Origin: Pseudochryseolinea flava
Lineage (GTDB): Bacteria > Bacteroidota > Bacteroidia > Cytophagales > Cyclobacteriaceae
NCBI RefSeq assembly: GCF_003286915.1
Contig: NZ_QMFY01000007.1
Span: forward strand, 1 to 64,000
Length of the DNA stretch: 64,000 bases
Direction: 5' to 3'
Translations under genes and position numbers: made by a program
The notes under the pieces: model-generated
What the model saw: only the letters and a program-made list of their open reading frames with translations
Databases searched by the model: none
What the model was told of the DNA's origin: nothing
In this document: positions 18,601 to 25,983 of the stretch, piece by piece
Numbering within the stretch: the stretch's first letter is position 1
Layout: the number at the start of each line of letters is the position of its first letter

Positions 18601-19014
18601 GACTTTGAAGGAGAGCCCGGTTTGTCGTTTAGTGAACGGCGATTGAAGAAAAGTCCTTTGAAAGATGTTGCCGGGATGATGCGATCGATTCATTACGCAG
18701 CATTTGGAAAAATATTGTTGAATGAAAATTACCGTGATCGAGACCTTGAGTTTCTCGAATCATGGGGCGACCAATGGCAACACTATGTCACGCGATTCTA
18801 CCTCGGTGCCTATATGGAAAAGATGGGTATGGGCAACACACTAACACCCGACAATGATGTGTTGATCAGAACATTCCTCCTGGAGAAGGCTATTTATGAA
18901 CTCGGCTATGAACTAAATGGACGCCCCGATTGGACGATCATTCCGTTGAGAGGAATCTTGTATCTGATGAAAGGATATCAGGAGAAAACGGACAACAAAA
19001 AACAGAAGGGTTAA
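15676..19014 (+). CDS. treS: trehalose synthase-maltokinase fusion; TreS domain lacks the catalytic nucleophile
   Basis: Fusion of 1112 residues. Residues about 10-550 are a GH13_16 trehalose synthase: ILNHTSDQHPWF, IAEANLWPED with the acid Glu, FLRNHDELGLEMV, and GDEIGMGDNIYLGDR are all present. Residues about 570-1110 form the Pep2-type maltokinase, with the catalytic loop RIHGDYHLGQ and the metal-binding IIDFEGEP. Normally TreS isomerises trehalose to maltose and Pep2 phosphorylates it for GlgE. The nucleophile segment, normally GFRLDAV, reads GFRLGSV: codon 208 (16297-16299) is GGA, Gly. The TreS half is therefore expected to be inactive as an isomerase, leaving maltokinase activity. The gene starts 2 bp after glgE. 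Confidence 0.95.
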   Translation: MNAPLKSGDSQWFKDAIIYEVAVRAFNDSNGDGIGDFPGLIQKLDYLEDLGINTIWLLPFYPSPLKDDGFDMTDHTDVHPDYGTLSDFKQFLKEAHRRGIRVIIELILNHTSDQHPWFKRSRKAKAGSRYRDLYVWSDTAEKYKDARIMFTDAEPSNWTWDTEAKAYYWHRFYRHQPELNFENPEVQMETIKIVDFWMKMGVDGFRLGSVAFLFEEEGTSCENLPQTHVFLKKLRAHIDKYYKNKVLIAEANLWPEDAATYFGDGDECHMNFNFPLMPRMFLALRTEDSYPIVDIIEQTPATPANCQWVLFLRNHDELGLEMVTEEEKDYLLKAYANDVHSKVNTGIRRRLAPMLNNDRRKIELLYTILLSLPGTPVIYYGDEIGMGDNIYLGDRFGVRTPMQWNMNLNAGFSNANPQRLYLPIITDPVYRHESVNVSTQEENPSSLLWWMKHVIAMRKRLNIFGQGSMKVIESSNAKVLAFARTWEKQRIIVVANLSQFSQAATLNLSAYKDCDITEAFSQNRFMNVEEGEYTITIGPYGYFWFQADTAEKKEKSDASGELHLLKTDVSWERLFDNYNEVRDFERKILPPFMKKCRWFGGKAKVISKIAIHKTIPLKVEGDSHFLTIIEVHYVQRLPEFYFLPLAFVPSDSILERVEYTVQSVVCRAEIQGKAGFIMDSSYDKLFRDYLFQAMEKEVRLRDDDGGELMFNSSVYAKLDKNRQVDSKILKSDQSNTAIIYNDKFFFKFYRKLEKEINPDLELVRFLTEHTTFRNSPKYAGSVEYHDAEGKTIVFGLLQEKVENQGEAWTMSVDSVGRFYERVMAKAKTIKLPKMINKPAIRFEEAPEIIQEFIGRGFYERIVRLGQRTAEMHLALATDTSSQPFAPENFTANYQRSLYSSLRKLVRDRFGLLETTMSKLNTDVQAVGKKVLALEDKILEAFSEVHQVKISALKTRIHGDYHLGQVLFTGNDFVIIDFEGEPGLSFSERRLKKSPLKDVAGMMRSIHYAAFGKILLNENYRDRDLEFLESWGDQWQHYVTRFYLGAYMEKMGMGNTLTPDNDVLIRTFLLEKAIYELGYELNGRPDWTIIPLRGILYLMKGYQEKTDNKKQKG

Positions 19015-19117
19015 GGAAATATGCCCGGATGTTAACACGTAATAAAAATGACTTTTTAAAACCTTACTGCTTCAATTAACCAGCATAGAAGTAGTAAGTA
19101 TAACCAGGATACATCAC

Positions 19118-21067
19118 ATGAAAAAAAATAACGACACTCCCGAATCATTCAGTCTACTCACGGACTTTGATATTTACTTATTCAAGAGTGGACGACATTA
19201 TAAGTTGTATGAAAAATTAGGATCGCATGCTGTGCGTGAGAAATCAGGCACTTACTTCGCGGTGTGGGCCCCGAATGCGCGTGAAATTTCTGTGATTGGA
19301 AATTTTAACGGTTGGAAAGCCAGCCAACATAAGCTTAGTGCCCGATGGGATCAATCGGGAATATGGGAAGGTTTCTTTGCAGATGTAAAACATGGAGAAG
19401 CATACAAATATGCAATTCATTCCAACACAGGTGAATACCTGGAGAAAGCAGATCCCTTTGCATTCTTTGCAGAGAAGCCGCCACAAACGGCGTCGATAGT
19501 ATGGAAGTCTCACTATGAATGGAAGGATGCACAATGGCTAGAAGAGCGGAAAAGTAATGCAGGCAAACCAAAACCATATTCGGTATACGAAGTACACTTC
19601 GGGTCGTGGCGTAAAAAAGTTGAAGAGGATCGATCGCTGACTTATCCAGAAATGGCGCATGAACTCGTCGACTATGTACATGAGCTTGGATTCACGCACG
19701 TAGAATTCTTGCCCTTAATGGAGCATCCGTTTTATGGTTCGTGGGGATATCAGTTGACGGGGTACTTTGCGCCAACAAGTCGTTATGGTAGCCCTGAAGA
19801 TTTTATGTACCTCGTAGATTGTTTTCACCGTGCTGGAATTGGTGTGATCTTGGATTGGGTGCCGTCTCATTTCCCAGGTGATGCGCATGGGTTATACAAA
19901 TTTGATGGAACGTTCCTCTATGAACACGAGGATCCGCGGAAGGGCTTTCACCCGGATTGGAAGAGTTACATTTTCAACTACGGGCGTAGCGAAGTGAGAT
20001 CGTTTTTGATTAGCAATGCGCTGTTCTGGCTCGATAGATTTCACATCGATGGATTGCGTGTTGATGCCGTTGCGTCAATGCTTTATCTAGACTACTCGAG
20101 GAAGGCCGGAGAGTGGATTCCGAATCATCACGGTGGTAATGAAAACATCGAAGCGATTAGTTTCTTGAAAGAACTAAATGAAGTAGTGTATGCCAACTTT
20201 CCGGATGCCATTACCATTGCTGAAGAATCGACGTCATGGACAGGCGTATCGAGACCAACTTATCTTGGCGGATTAGGCTTCGGTCAAAAGTGGATGATGG
20301 GTTGGATGCACGATACGTTGCATTACTTTCAACTTGATCCGGTGCATAGAAGGCATCATCAAAATGAAATTACGTTTAGTATCATGTATGCATTCACGGA
20401 AAATTTCATGTTGCCGTTGTCGCATGACGAAGTCGTCCATGGAAAAGGATCTTTGCTTGGACGAATGCCTGGCGATGAATGGAAAAAATTCGCCAATCTG
20501 CGATTGCTTTACGCATACATGTTTACTCATCCTGGAAGTAAACTGATATTTATGGGCGGCGAATTTGGGCAAAGCGCTGAATGGAATCACGATAAAAGTT
20601 TAGATTGGCACCTGCTCGACTACAACGTTCACAAAGGTGTACAAACTGTTATCAAAGATCTCAATGCGCTATATGGTCAAGAGCCTGCGCTATTTCAGTA
20701 TTCGTTTGAACCGCGTGGATTTCAATGGATAGACTACGGCGATCACGAAAACAGCGTAATTGCTTTCCAGCGACTTGCAGAAAACAAAGAAGATTTGCTT
20801 ATTGTCATTGGTAACTTTACGCCAGAAGTCAGATATCATTATCGCATAGGGGTACCGTATCGGGGGCAGTGGAAAGAGATTTTTAATTCCGACGATGAGA
20901 AATACGCAGGCAGTGGCGTTCGTAATCAAGGACTCATGATGACCTCGCCGGTAAAATATCATAGTCGCGATTATTCAATTTCATTAACGCTACCGCCGCT
21001 TGCGCTCGTGGTGCTGAAGCTTGAAAGAGAGCTGAATGAATTTGATCTTAAGAATATTGGAACGTAG
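19118..21067 (+). CDS. glgB: 1,4-alpha-glucan branching enzyme
   Basis: GH13_9 branching enzyme of 649 residues; it introduces alpha-1,6 branches into glycogen-like glucan. A CBM48 domain (about 35-125; YFAVWAPNAREISVIGNFNGW) precedes the barrel. Active-site segments: DWVPSHF, GLRVDAVASMLYLDYSR with the nucleophile Asp, IAEESTSW with the acid Glu, and LPLSHDEVVHGKGSL. The C-terminal beta domain ends at about 630. It lies about 100 bp after the TreS-maltokinase fusion, completing the GlgE-route glucan synthesis set in the same direction. Confidence 0.97.
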   Translation: MKKNNDTPESFSLLTDFDIYLFKSGRHYKLYEKLGSHAVREKSGTYFAVWAPNAREISVIGNFNGWKASQHKLSARWDQSGIWEGFFADVKHGEAYKYAIHSNTGEYLEKADPFAFFAEKPPQTASIVWKSHYEWKDAQWLEERKSNAGKPKPYSVYEVHFGSWRKKVEEDRSLTYPEMAHELVDYVHELGFTHVEFLPLMEHPFYGSWGYQLTGYFAPTSRYGSPEDFMYLVDCFHRAGIGVILDWVPSHFPGDAHGLYKFDGTFLYEHEDPRKGFHPDWKSYIFNYGRSEVRSFLISNALFWLDRFHIDGLRVDAVASMLYLDYSRKAGEWIPNHHGGNENIEAISFLKELNEVVYANFPDAITIAEESTSWTGVSRPTYLGGLGFGQKWMMGWMHDTLHYFQLDPVHRRHHQNEITFSIMYAFTENFMLPLSHDEVVHGKGSLLGRMPGDEWKKFANLRLLYAYMFTHPGSKLIFMGGEFGQSAEWNHDKSLDWHLLDYNVHKGVQTVIKDLNALYGQEPALFQYSFEPRGFQWIDYGDHENSVIAFQRLAENKEDLLIVIGNFTPEVRYHYRIGVPYRGQWKEIFNSDDEKYAGSGVRNQGLMMTSPVKYHSRDYSISLTLPPLALVVLKLERELNEFDLKNIGT

Positions 21068-21124
21068 GTCATGTACATCAAAGTGTAGCGTGCTTACTGA
21101 CATCTAAAAACAAAACAGACCGCT

Positions 21125-23530
21125 TTGGAAAAATATATCTGCATTCATGGACATTTTTATCAGCCACCGCGGGAGAATGCATGGCTAGAAGTCATTGAAG
21201 TACAAGATTCAGCACATCCCTATCATGATTGGAATGAGCGGATTACAGCAGAGTGTTATGGCCCGAACACCGCTTCTCGAATCCTGAATGAGAAGGGCGT
21301 CATCAAAAATATTATTAACAATTATTCTCGCATCAGTTTCAACTTTGGTCCGACGTTGATGTCATGGATGGAAGCCAATGATCGAGAATCTTATGACGCC
21401 ATAATTGACGCCGATCGGGAGAGTGTGGCTACATTCAGCGGCCATGGCTCGGCGTTGGCTCAGGTTTACAATCACATCATCCTTCCCCTGGCAAGCACGC
21501 GAGATAAAGAAACTCAGATTATCTGGGGAATTCGGGATTTTGAATATCGATTTAATCGAAAGCCCGAAGGAATGTGGCTCGCAGAAACTGCGGTAGATGT
21601 TGAGTCGCTCGAGCTCCTCGCGAAACACAATATCAAGTTCACAGTACTCGCCCCGAGACAAGCAAAGGCAGTTCGCAAAATCGGTGAGGATGGTGAGTGG
21701 CTGCCGGTAGATACAGGCACGCTCGACACCAAGAAACCATATCGTTATCAGCTTCCTTCAGGCAGCACAATATCCCTATTCTTCTACGACGGCGATATTT
21801 CGCAAGGGGTGGCTTTTAGTGGTTTGCTGAACGATGGAAGAAAATTCGCACACCGCTTGATTGATGCTTTTGACCTAGAATCGTCGGAGCCTCAATTAGT
21901 ACACATTGCCACAGATGGTGAAACGTATGGTCATCATCACAAACACGGCGACATGGCGTTGGCCTATTGCTTGGATTATATCGAGCGCCAAAAGAATTAT
22001 AGGCTAACAAATTATGGTGAATATCTCGAAAAATTTTCTCCGACATATGAGGCAGAGATTCACGAGAACAGTTCGTGGAGTTGTGTTCATGGCGTAGAGC
22101 GTTGGCGCGCTGATTGCGGCTGCAATTCTGGAGGTACACCAGGGTGGCATCAACAGTGGCGAGCTCCGTTGCGTGAAGCGCTGGATTGGCTCAGAGATGA
22201 ATTAGTTACGCTCTACGAGAACGAGACGTCGAAATTCATCAAAGATCCTTGGAAGGCACGCGACGAGTATATTCACGTTATACTGCGACGCAACGATGAC
22301 ACTATACGCAAGTTCCTCAAAGAACATTGTTATGCCGGCGTTGAACAAAAAAGGGTACTTCGACTAATGGAGGTACAACGTAATGCCTTGCTGATGTATA
22401 CAAGCTGCGGATGGTTCTTTGATGAGTTATCGGGTATTGAAACCACGCAGATTATGCAGTATGCCTGCAGGTCGATACAATTGATGACGCAGATTTTTCC
22501 TGACAACGAGCTTGAGATTAAATTTCTGGACCGCTTGTCGAATGCCCCAAGCAACGTACACGAATTGGAAAACGGAGCGTTGATTTATCATCGTTATGTA
22601 TTGCCATCGTTAACCAACTTACAGCGTGTTGGTATGCACTATGCAGTTGCTTCTATTTTCGAGGAAGATCCTGAGTCGTTTCCCGTGTTTAACTACACGA
22701 CGCAGAATGAAATATTTGTTCGCAAGGAGGCTGGGGAACAAAGGATAGCGCTGGGCGTAACGAAGGTAAGATCGAATGTGACGCGTTCTGAAAAACGGTT
22801 TGCATTCGCCGTGATCTACATGGGCCAGCATAACATCATCGGCAATATTTCTTTGGATATGGAGGACGATCGTTTTGAGTCTATGCAGTTGCAGATGATC
22901 AACGCTTTTGAAGAAGGACGACTTGGTGATATTATATGGCTCATGCAAGCGTACTTTGGTCCAGAGAAGTACACCATATGGCAACTATTCCAGGATGAAA
23001 AACGAAAGGTATTTAATCTCATCACGCTGAAAAGTATGCGTGCCCTCGAAGATTCATTTCGAAAGATATACAACAGCGACTACCCATTGGTAAACGCGCT
23101 GGCAAACAACGGCCTGCCTATCCCTACAGCATATCGCACGACGTTCGAATATATCCTCAACGCAGATTTGATCCGCTGTTTTGAAGTTGAAAAAATCAAC
23201 ATCAGTAAAGTGGAGCGAATTATGAACGAGTTGGTAAAATGGGATTTGAAAGTAGAGGACACTGGCAAGCTGGAGCGGTTGGCAGGAGAAAGTATTTTCA
23301 AGGAATTGAAACGCATCAGTGCCGAGGGGGAGAATCATCGTAGACTCGAGCGGCTAAATCGGTTGTTCCCGCTGCTGCGAAAGTTCAATATCAATCCATA
23401 CCTGTACAAGACACAGAACCTCTATTTTGAGATCTCCGTCGATAACCGCGAGCACGATGGACATTCTACGGAGTGGTTGAAACATTTCAACGGGCTGGGA
23501 GAGAACCTCGGGATAATTGTTGAAGCGTAA
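21125..23530 (+). CDS. GH57-type glycoside hydrolase with DUF3536
   Basis: Protein of 801 residues. It starts at TTG (21125), since no ATG lies near and the family begins exactly KYICIHGHFYQPPRENAWLE. The N-terminal half is a GH57 (beta/alpha)7 barrel: HGHFYQPPR is motif 1, MWLAETAVD carries the presumed nucleophile Glu, and IATDGETYGHHHKHGD the acid Asp. The C-terminal half matches DUF3536. GH57 enzymes include amylases, branching enzymes and 4-alpha-glucanotransferases; with glgE and glgB upstream, a cytoplasmic alpha-glucan processing role is likely. Specific activity is unknown. Confidence 0.88.
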   Translation: MEKYICIHGHFYQPPRENAWLEVIEVQDSAHPYHDWNERITAECYGPNTASRILNEKGVIKNIINNYSRISFNFGPTLMSWMEANDRESYDAIIDADRESVATFSGHGSALAQVYNHIILPLASTRDKETQIIWGIRDFEYRFNRKPEGMWLAETAVDVESLELLAKHNIKFTVLAPRQAKAVRKIGEDGEWLPVDTGTLDTKKPYRYQLPSGSTISLFFYDGDISQGVAFSGLLNDGRKFAHRLIDAFDLESSEPQLVHIATDGETYGHHHKHGDMALAYCLDYIERQKNYRLTNYGEYLEKFSPTYEAEIHENSSWSCVHGVERWRADCGCNSGGTPGWHQQWRAPLREALDWLRDELVTLYENETSKFIKDPWKARDEYIHVILRRNDDTIRKFLKEHCYAGVEQKRVLRLMEVQRNALLMYTSCGWFFDELSGIETTQIMQYACRSIQLMTQIFPDNELEIKFLDRLSNAPSNVHELENGALIYHRYVLPSLTNLQRVGMHYAVASIFEEDPESFPVFNYTTQNEIFVRKEAGEQRIALGVTKVRSNVTRSEKRFAFAVIYMGQHNIIGNISLDMEDDRFESMQLQMINAFEEGRLGDIIWLMQAYFGPEKYTIWQLFQDEKRKVFNLITLKSMRALEDSFRKIYNSDYPLVNALANNGLPIPTAYRTTFEYILNADLIRCFEVEKINISKVERIMNELVKWDLKVEDTGKLERLAGESIFKELKRISAEGENHRRLERLNRLFPLLRKFNINPYLYKTQNLYFEISVDNREHDGHSTEWLKHFNGLGENLGIIVEA

Positions 23531-23669
23531 TACCGTGTCGTGTAATCTAGGGTCGTGGTAACAGTAAATACGGGATGTAAAGCCATTGAAATGCTCAGCC
23601 GTGTATGATTTTGATGTAGGTTGCCCGAAATTCTCATGTCGGTGCCTTAAGGAATTATGCATAAACATT

Positions 23670-23677
23670 TATATTTG
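23670..23677 (+). promoter_or_regulatory. possible -7 promoter element, TATATTTG
   Basis: Exact TAnnTTTG match about 100 bp before the TM2 gene, in the 248-bp gap after the DUF3536 gene. No TTG at the expected spacing, so this is tentative. Confidence 0.25.
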
Positions 23678-23778
23678 ATGGCTTTGTCTACGCCTATCTT
23701 ATCGCTTTCGTTGGTGATCAGTTGGATGACATATTAAGCATTTATACCTTAATTTATTAACCCTATTTAACCACTACT

Positions 23779-24117
23779 ATGGAAGCTCAAAAAGTGGACA
23801 TGTTCATGATGGCTAATGCCAAATTTTTCGAAAGCCACCACCTCAATTCAATTCGTGATCGCCTCATTGCGTTAGATGATGCAAAGTGGGGCCAAGTTCA
23901 AACGTTGCAATTTAAAGATCCTACAACCAGTCTTATCGTGTCTATCATCGCTGGTACACTCGGTATCGATCGTTTTATGATTGGTGATACAGGACTAGGA
24001 ATTGGTAAGCTACTCACATGTGGTGGTTTTTATGTTTGGGCTATCGTGGATTGGTTCTTGATCCAAGGCGCAACACGTGAGAAGAACTTAGAGAAACTGC
24101 AAACAGCAATCTATTAA
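23779..24117 (+). CDS. TM2 domain-containing protein
   Basis: Protein of 112 residues with a soluble N-terminal half and a TM2 domain (about 50-100): two transmembrane helices joined by the characteristic GxLGIDRFMIGDTGLGIGKLLT segment. TM2 proteins are small inner-membrane proteins of unclear role. First gene of a four-gene operon with only 11 bp to the next. Confidence 0.88.
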   Translation: MEAQKVDMFMMANAKFFESHHLNSIRDRLIALDDAKWGQVQTLQFKDPTTSLIVSIIAGTLGIDRFMIGDTGLGIGKLLTCGGFYVWAIVDWFLIQGATREKNLEKLQTAIY

Positions 24118-24128
24118 ACTATAACAAC

Positions 24129-24542
24129 ATGTTACGAAACAGGAAAAATGTCCATTACCTGTTCGTGATGATAGCATGTACGGCAGGGTATGTTTGGCTC
24201 TTCTTTCAACTGTGGAGTGAAGAAAGTTCTGCTGTCGGAGTGTGTATGTTTAAGCACGCTACGGGCATACCCTGTCCTTCTTGTGGCGCTACCAGGTCGG
24301 TATTGTCAATACTCGACGGTAAGGTACTTGAAGCTTTATATTGGAATCCCATAGGATTTATCGTTATGTCGATCATGATAGCATGCCCATTATGGATTTG
24401 CTTTGACTGGATTACACATCGGGAAACATTCTACAAATTCTATATAGCAGCGGAGAAGCGCTTGCGTCAAAAGAAGGTAGCAATACCATTAGTGTTGCTC
24501 ATTGTATCAAATTGGATTTGGAATATTTATAAAGACGTTTAA
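24129..24542 (+). CDS. DUF2752 membrane protein
   Basis: Protein of 137 residues with three predicted transmembrane helices. The motif TGIPCPSCGATRSVLSIL followed by YWNPIGFI is the DUF2752 signature; the CPxCG pair suggests metal or disulfide chemistry, but the function is unknown. Second gene of the TM2 operon; the next gene starts 2 bp after its stop. Confidence 0.88.
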   Translation: MLRNRKNVHYLFVMIACTAGYVWLFFQLWSEESSAVGVCMFKHATGIPCPSCGATRSVLSILDGKVLEALYWNPIGFIVMSIMIACPLWICFDWITHRETFYKFYIAAEKRLRQKKVAIPLVLLIVSNWIWNIYKDV

Positions 24543-24544
24543 TA

Positions 24545-24970
24545 ATGTCAACACCTTTCCCTAACGAACCCGGAGAACACGAAGCGGAACGCGCATCCAA
24601 TAGTTACCTGATGTCTCTCGTTGCGCACATTGTGGGCCTTCCTTTGCCTATTGTCAATCTTGTAGCAACCTTGATCTTTTTCCTCGGAAATCGAAACGGT
24701 ACTTATTTCACACGCTGGCACTGCACGCAAGCGCTACTTTCACAAGCTTCACTGTTGTTTGTAAATAGTTATGGTTTTTGGTGGACCATCGGCATCATCT
24801 TTCGTGACAACACCGTGACAAATGAGTACATCGCTTATATGATTACCGTATTTCTAATTAACGTCGCTGAAGTAATCGCAACAATGTATGCCGCCATCGT
24901 GACGCGTAAGGGCAAGCACGTTGAACTGTGGTTTTATGGGGATATCACAAACGCGATCTGCAAACCTTAA
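24545..24970 (+). CDS. DUF4870-like membrane protein
   Basis: Protein of 141 residues with about three to four transmembrane helices and the segment LIFFLGNRNGTYFTRWHCTQALLSQ, close to the DUF4870/Tic20-like consensus (K/R-x3-P..H-x2-QA). Function unknown; inner membrane. Third gene of the operon, 6 bp before the M48 peptidase. Confidence 0.75.
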   Translation: MSTPFPNEPGEHEAERASNSYLMSLVAHIVGLPLPIVNLVATLIFFLGNRNGTYFTRWHCTQALLSQASLLFVNSYGFWWTIGIIFRDNTVTNEYIAYMITVFLINVAEVIATMYAAIVTRKGKHVELWFYGDITNAICKP

Positions 24971-24976
24971 ACGTTT

Positions 24977-25759
24977 ATGACAAGAGCATTTTTACAGCTG
25001 GCGGCAATGATCGCCGTATTCTTCGGACTTTGGTTTGGGTTAAGCCAAATTGATTGGGTAGGAATTCTGAGGATCGAAAGTGGCAAAGAGGCAACGGAAG
25101 AGAAATTAGGTGATTTGTTGTGGGATACATTCAAGCAACAAGATGAAGAGTTAAGGTCCTCTGAAGTTACTTCTAGACTTGATTCATTGATCCAGTTCGT
25201 CTGCAAGGAGAATAATATCGATGCAAAAGAAATCAAATTACACGTGCTACAGAATGATGATGTAAACGCTGTAACACTTCCAGATCATCACCTGGTTGTC
25301 TATTCGGGCCTGATCAAGGCTTCCGATAGTGAAGCGGAACTTGTCGGTGTGATTTGCCACGAGATCGCGCACATGCAAAAGAATCATGTGATGAAAAAGT
25401 TGGTAAAAGAAATTGGTTTGTCTGCACTGATCGGCATGACTAGCGGTGGAAACACAGGCCGTATTATCAAACTCATTTCGTCCTCTGCATATGATCGTGA
25501 GTTAGAAACAGAAGCTGATCTCACCGCAGCAGATTACATGCTGAAGGCTGACCTGGACCCTGAGGCACTCGCTAACTTCCTTTACAAACTGTCTTCAGAT
25601 GACGTCCCGAGTCAAGTATATTGGGTATCTACTCACCCTGAATCAAAGGAACGCGCAAAAGCGATCATCGAATACATTGAAGGAAAGGACATCACCAAAA
25701 ATCAAATCCTTAGTGCTGACAGCTGGAAAAGTTTGAAAGCTGCCGCCTCGGAGAACTAA
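24977..25759 (+). CDS. M48-family metallopeptidase
   Basis: Zinc metallopeptidase of 260 residues with one N-terminal membrane anchor (about 6-24) and a catalytic domain facing the periplasm. The zinc motif is HEIAHMQKNH (HExxH), and the third ligand is in RELETEADLTAADYML. A Gly-rich loop follows (GMTSGGNTG). Related to the BepA/HtpX/Oma1 group of quality-control proteases. Last gene of the TM2-DUF2752-DUF4870 operon, so it may process or control these small membrane proteins; that link is inference. Confidence 0.9.
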   Translation: MTRAFLQLAAMIAVFFGLWFGLSQIDWVGILRIESGKEATEEKLGDLLWDTFKQQDEELRSSEVTSRLDSLIQFVCKENNIDAKEIKLHVLQNDDVNAVTLPDHHLVVYSGLIKASDSEAELVGVICHEIAHMQKNHVMKKLVKEIGLSALIGMTSGGNTGRIIKLISSSAYDRELETEADLTAADYMLKADLDPEALANFLYKLSSDDVPSQVYWVSTHPESKERAKAIIEYIEGKDITKNQILSADSWKSLKAAASEN

Positions 25760-25856
25760 TCAGCATATTTTTCATATTTCCCGGGAAGTGTGGTTCCCGA
25801 ATATCGGGTATTTCCAAGGTAATGTTTGGAATTACATATGCGCGCGCATAGATTGA

Positions 25857-25868
25857 ACAATCGTTTGC
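25857..25868. promoter_or_regulatory. upstream LacI-like operator copy
   Basis: ACAATCGTTTGC, 10 of 12 identical to the perfect palindrome at 25943, in the same flanking context (TTGA before, ATT after). The two are 86 bp apart, about eight helical turns. Confidence 0.4.
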
Positions 25869-25942
25869 ATTGAACATGATTAAACTTAGCGAACCGGTAG
25901 CTAATATGAGGCATAAAGGCCTCTTTTTTTAACGATGTTTGA

Positions 25943-25954
25943 GCAATCGATTGC
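25943..25954. promoter_or_regulatory. LacI-like operator, perfect 12-bp palindrome
   Basis: GCAATCGATTGC, perfectly palindromic with a central CG, like operators of LacI-family sugar regulators. It lies 30 bp before the pectate lyase start. No LacI-family gene is in the window. Confidence 0.5.
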
Positions 25955-25983
25955 ATTAATTCACCAAACCTTAACCATTACCT

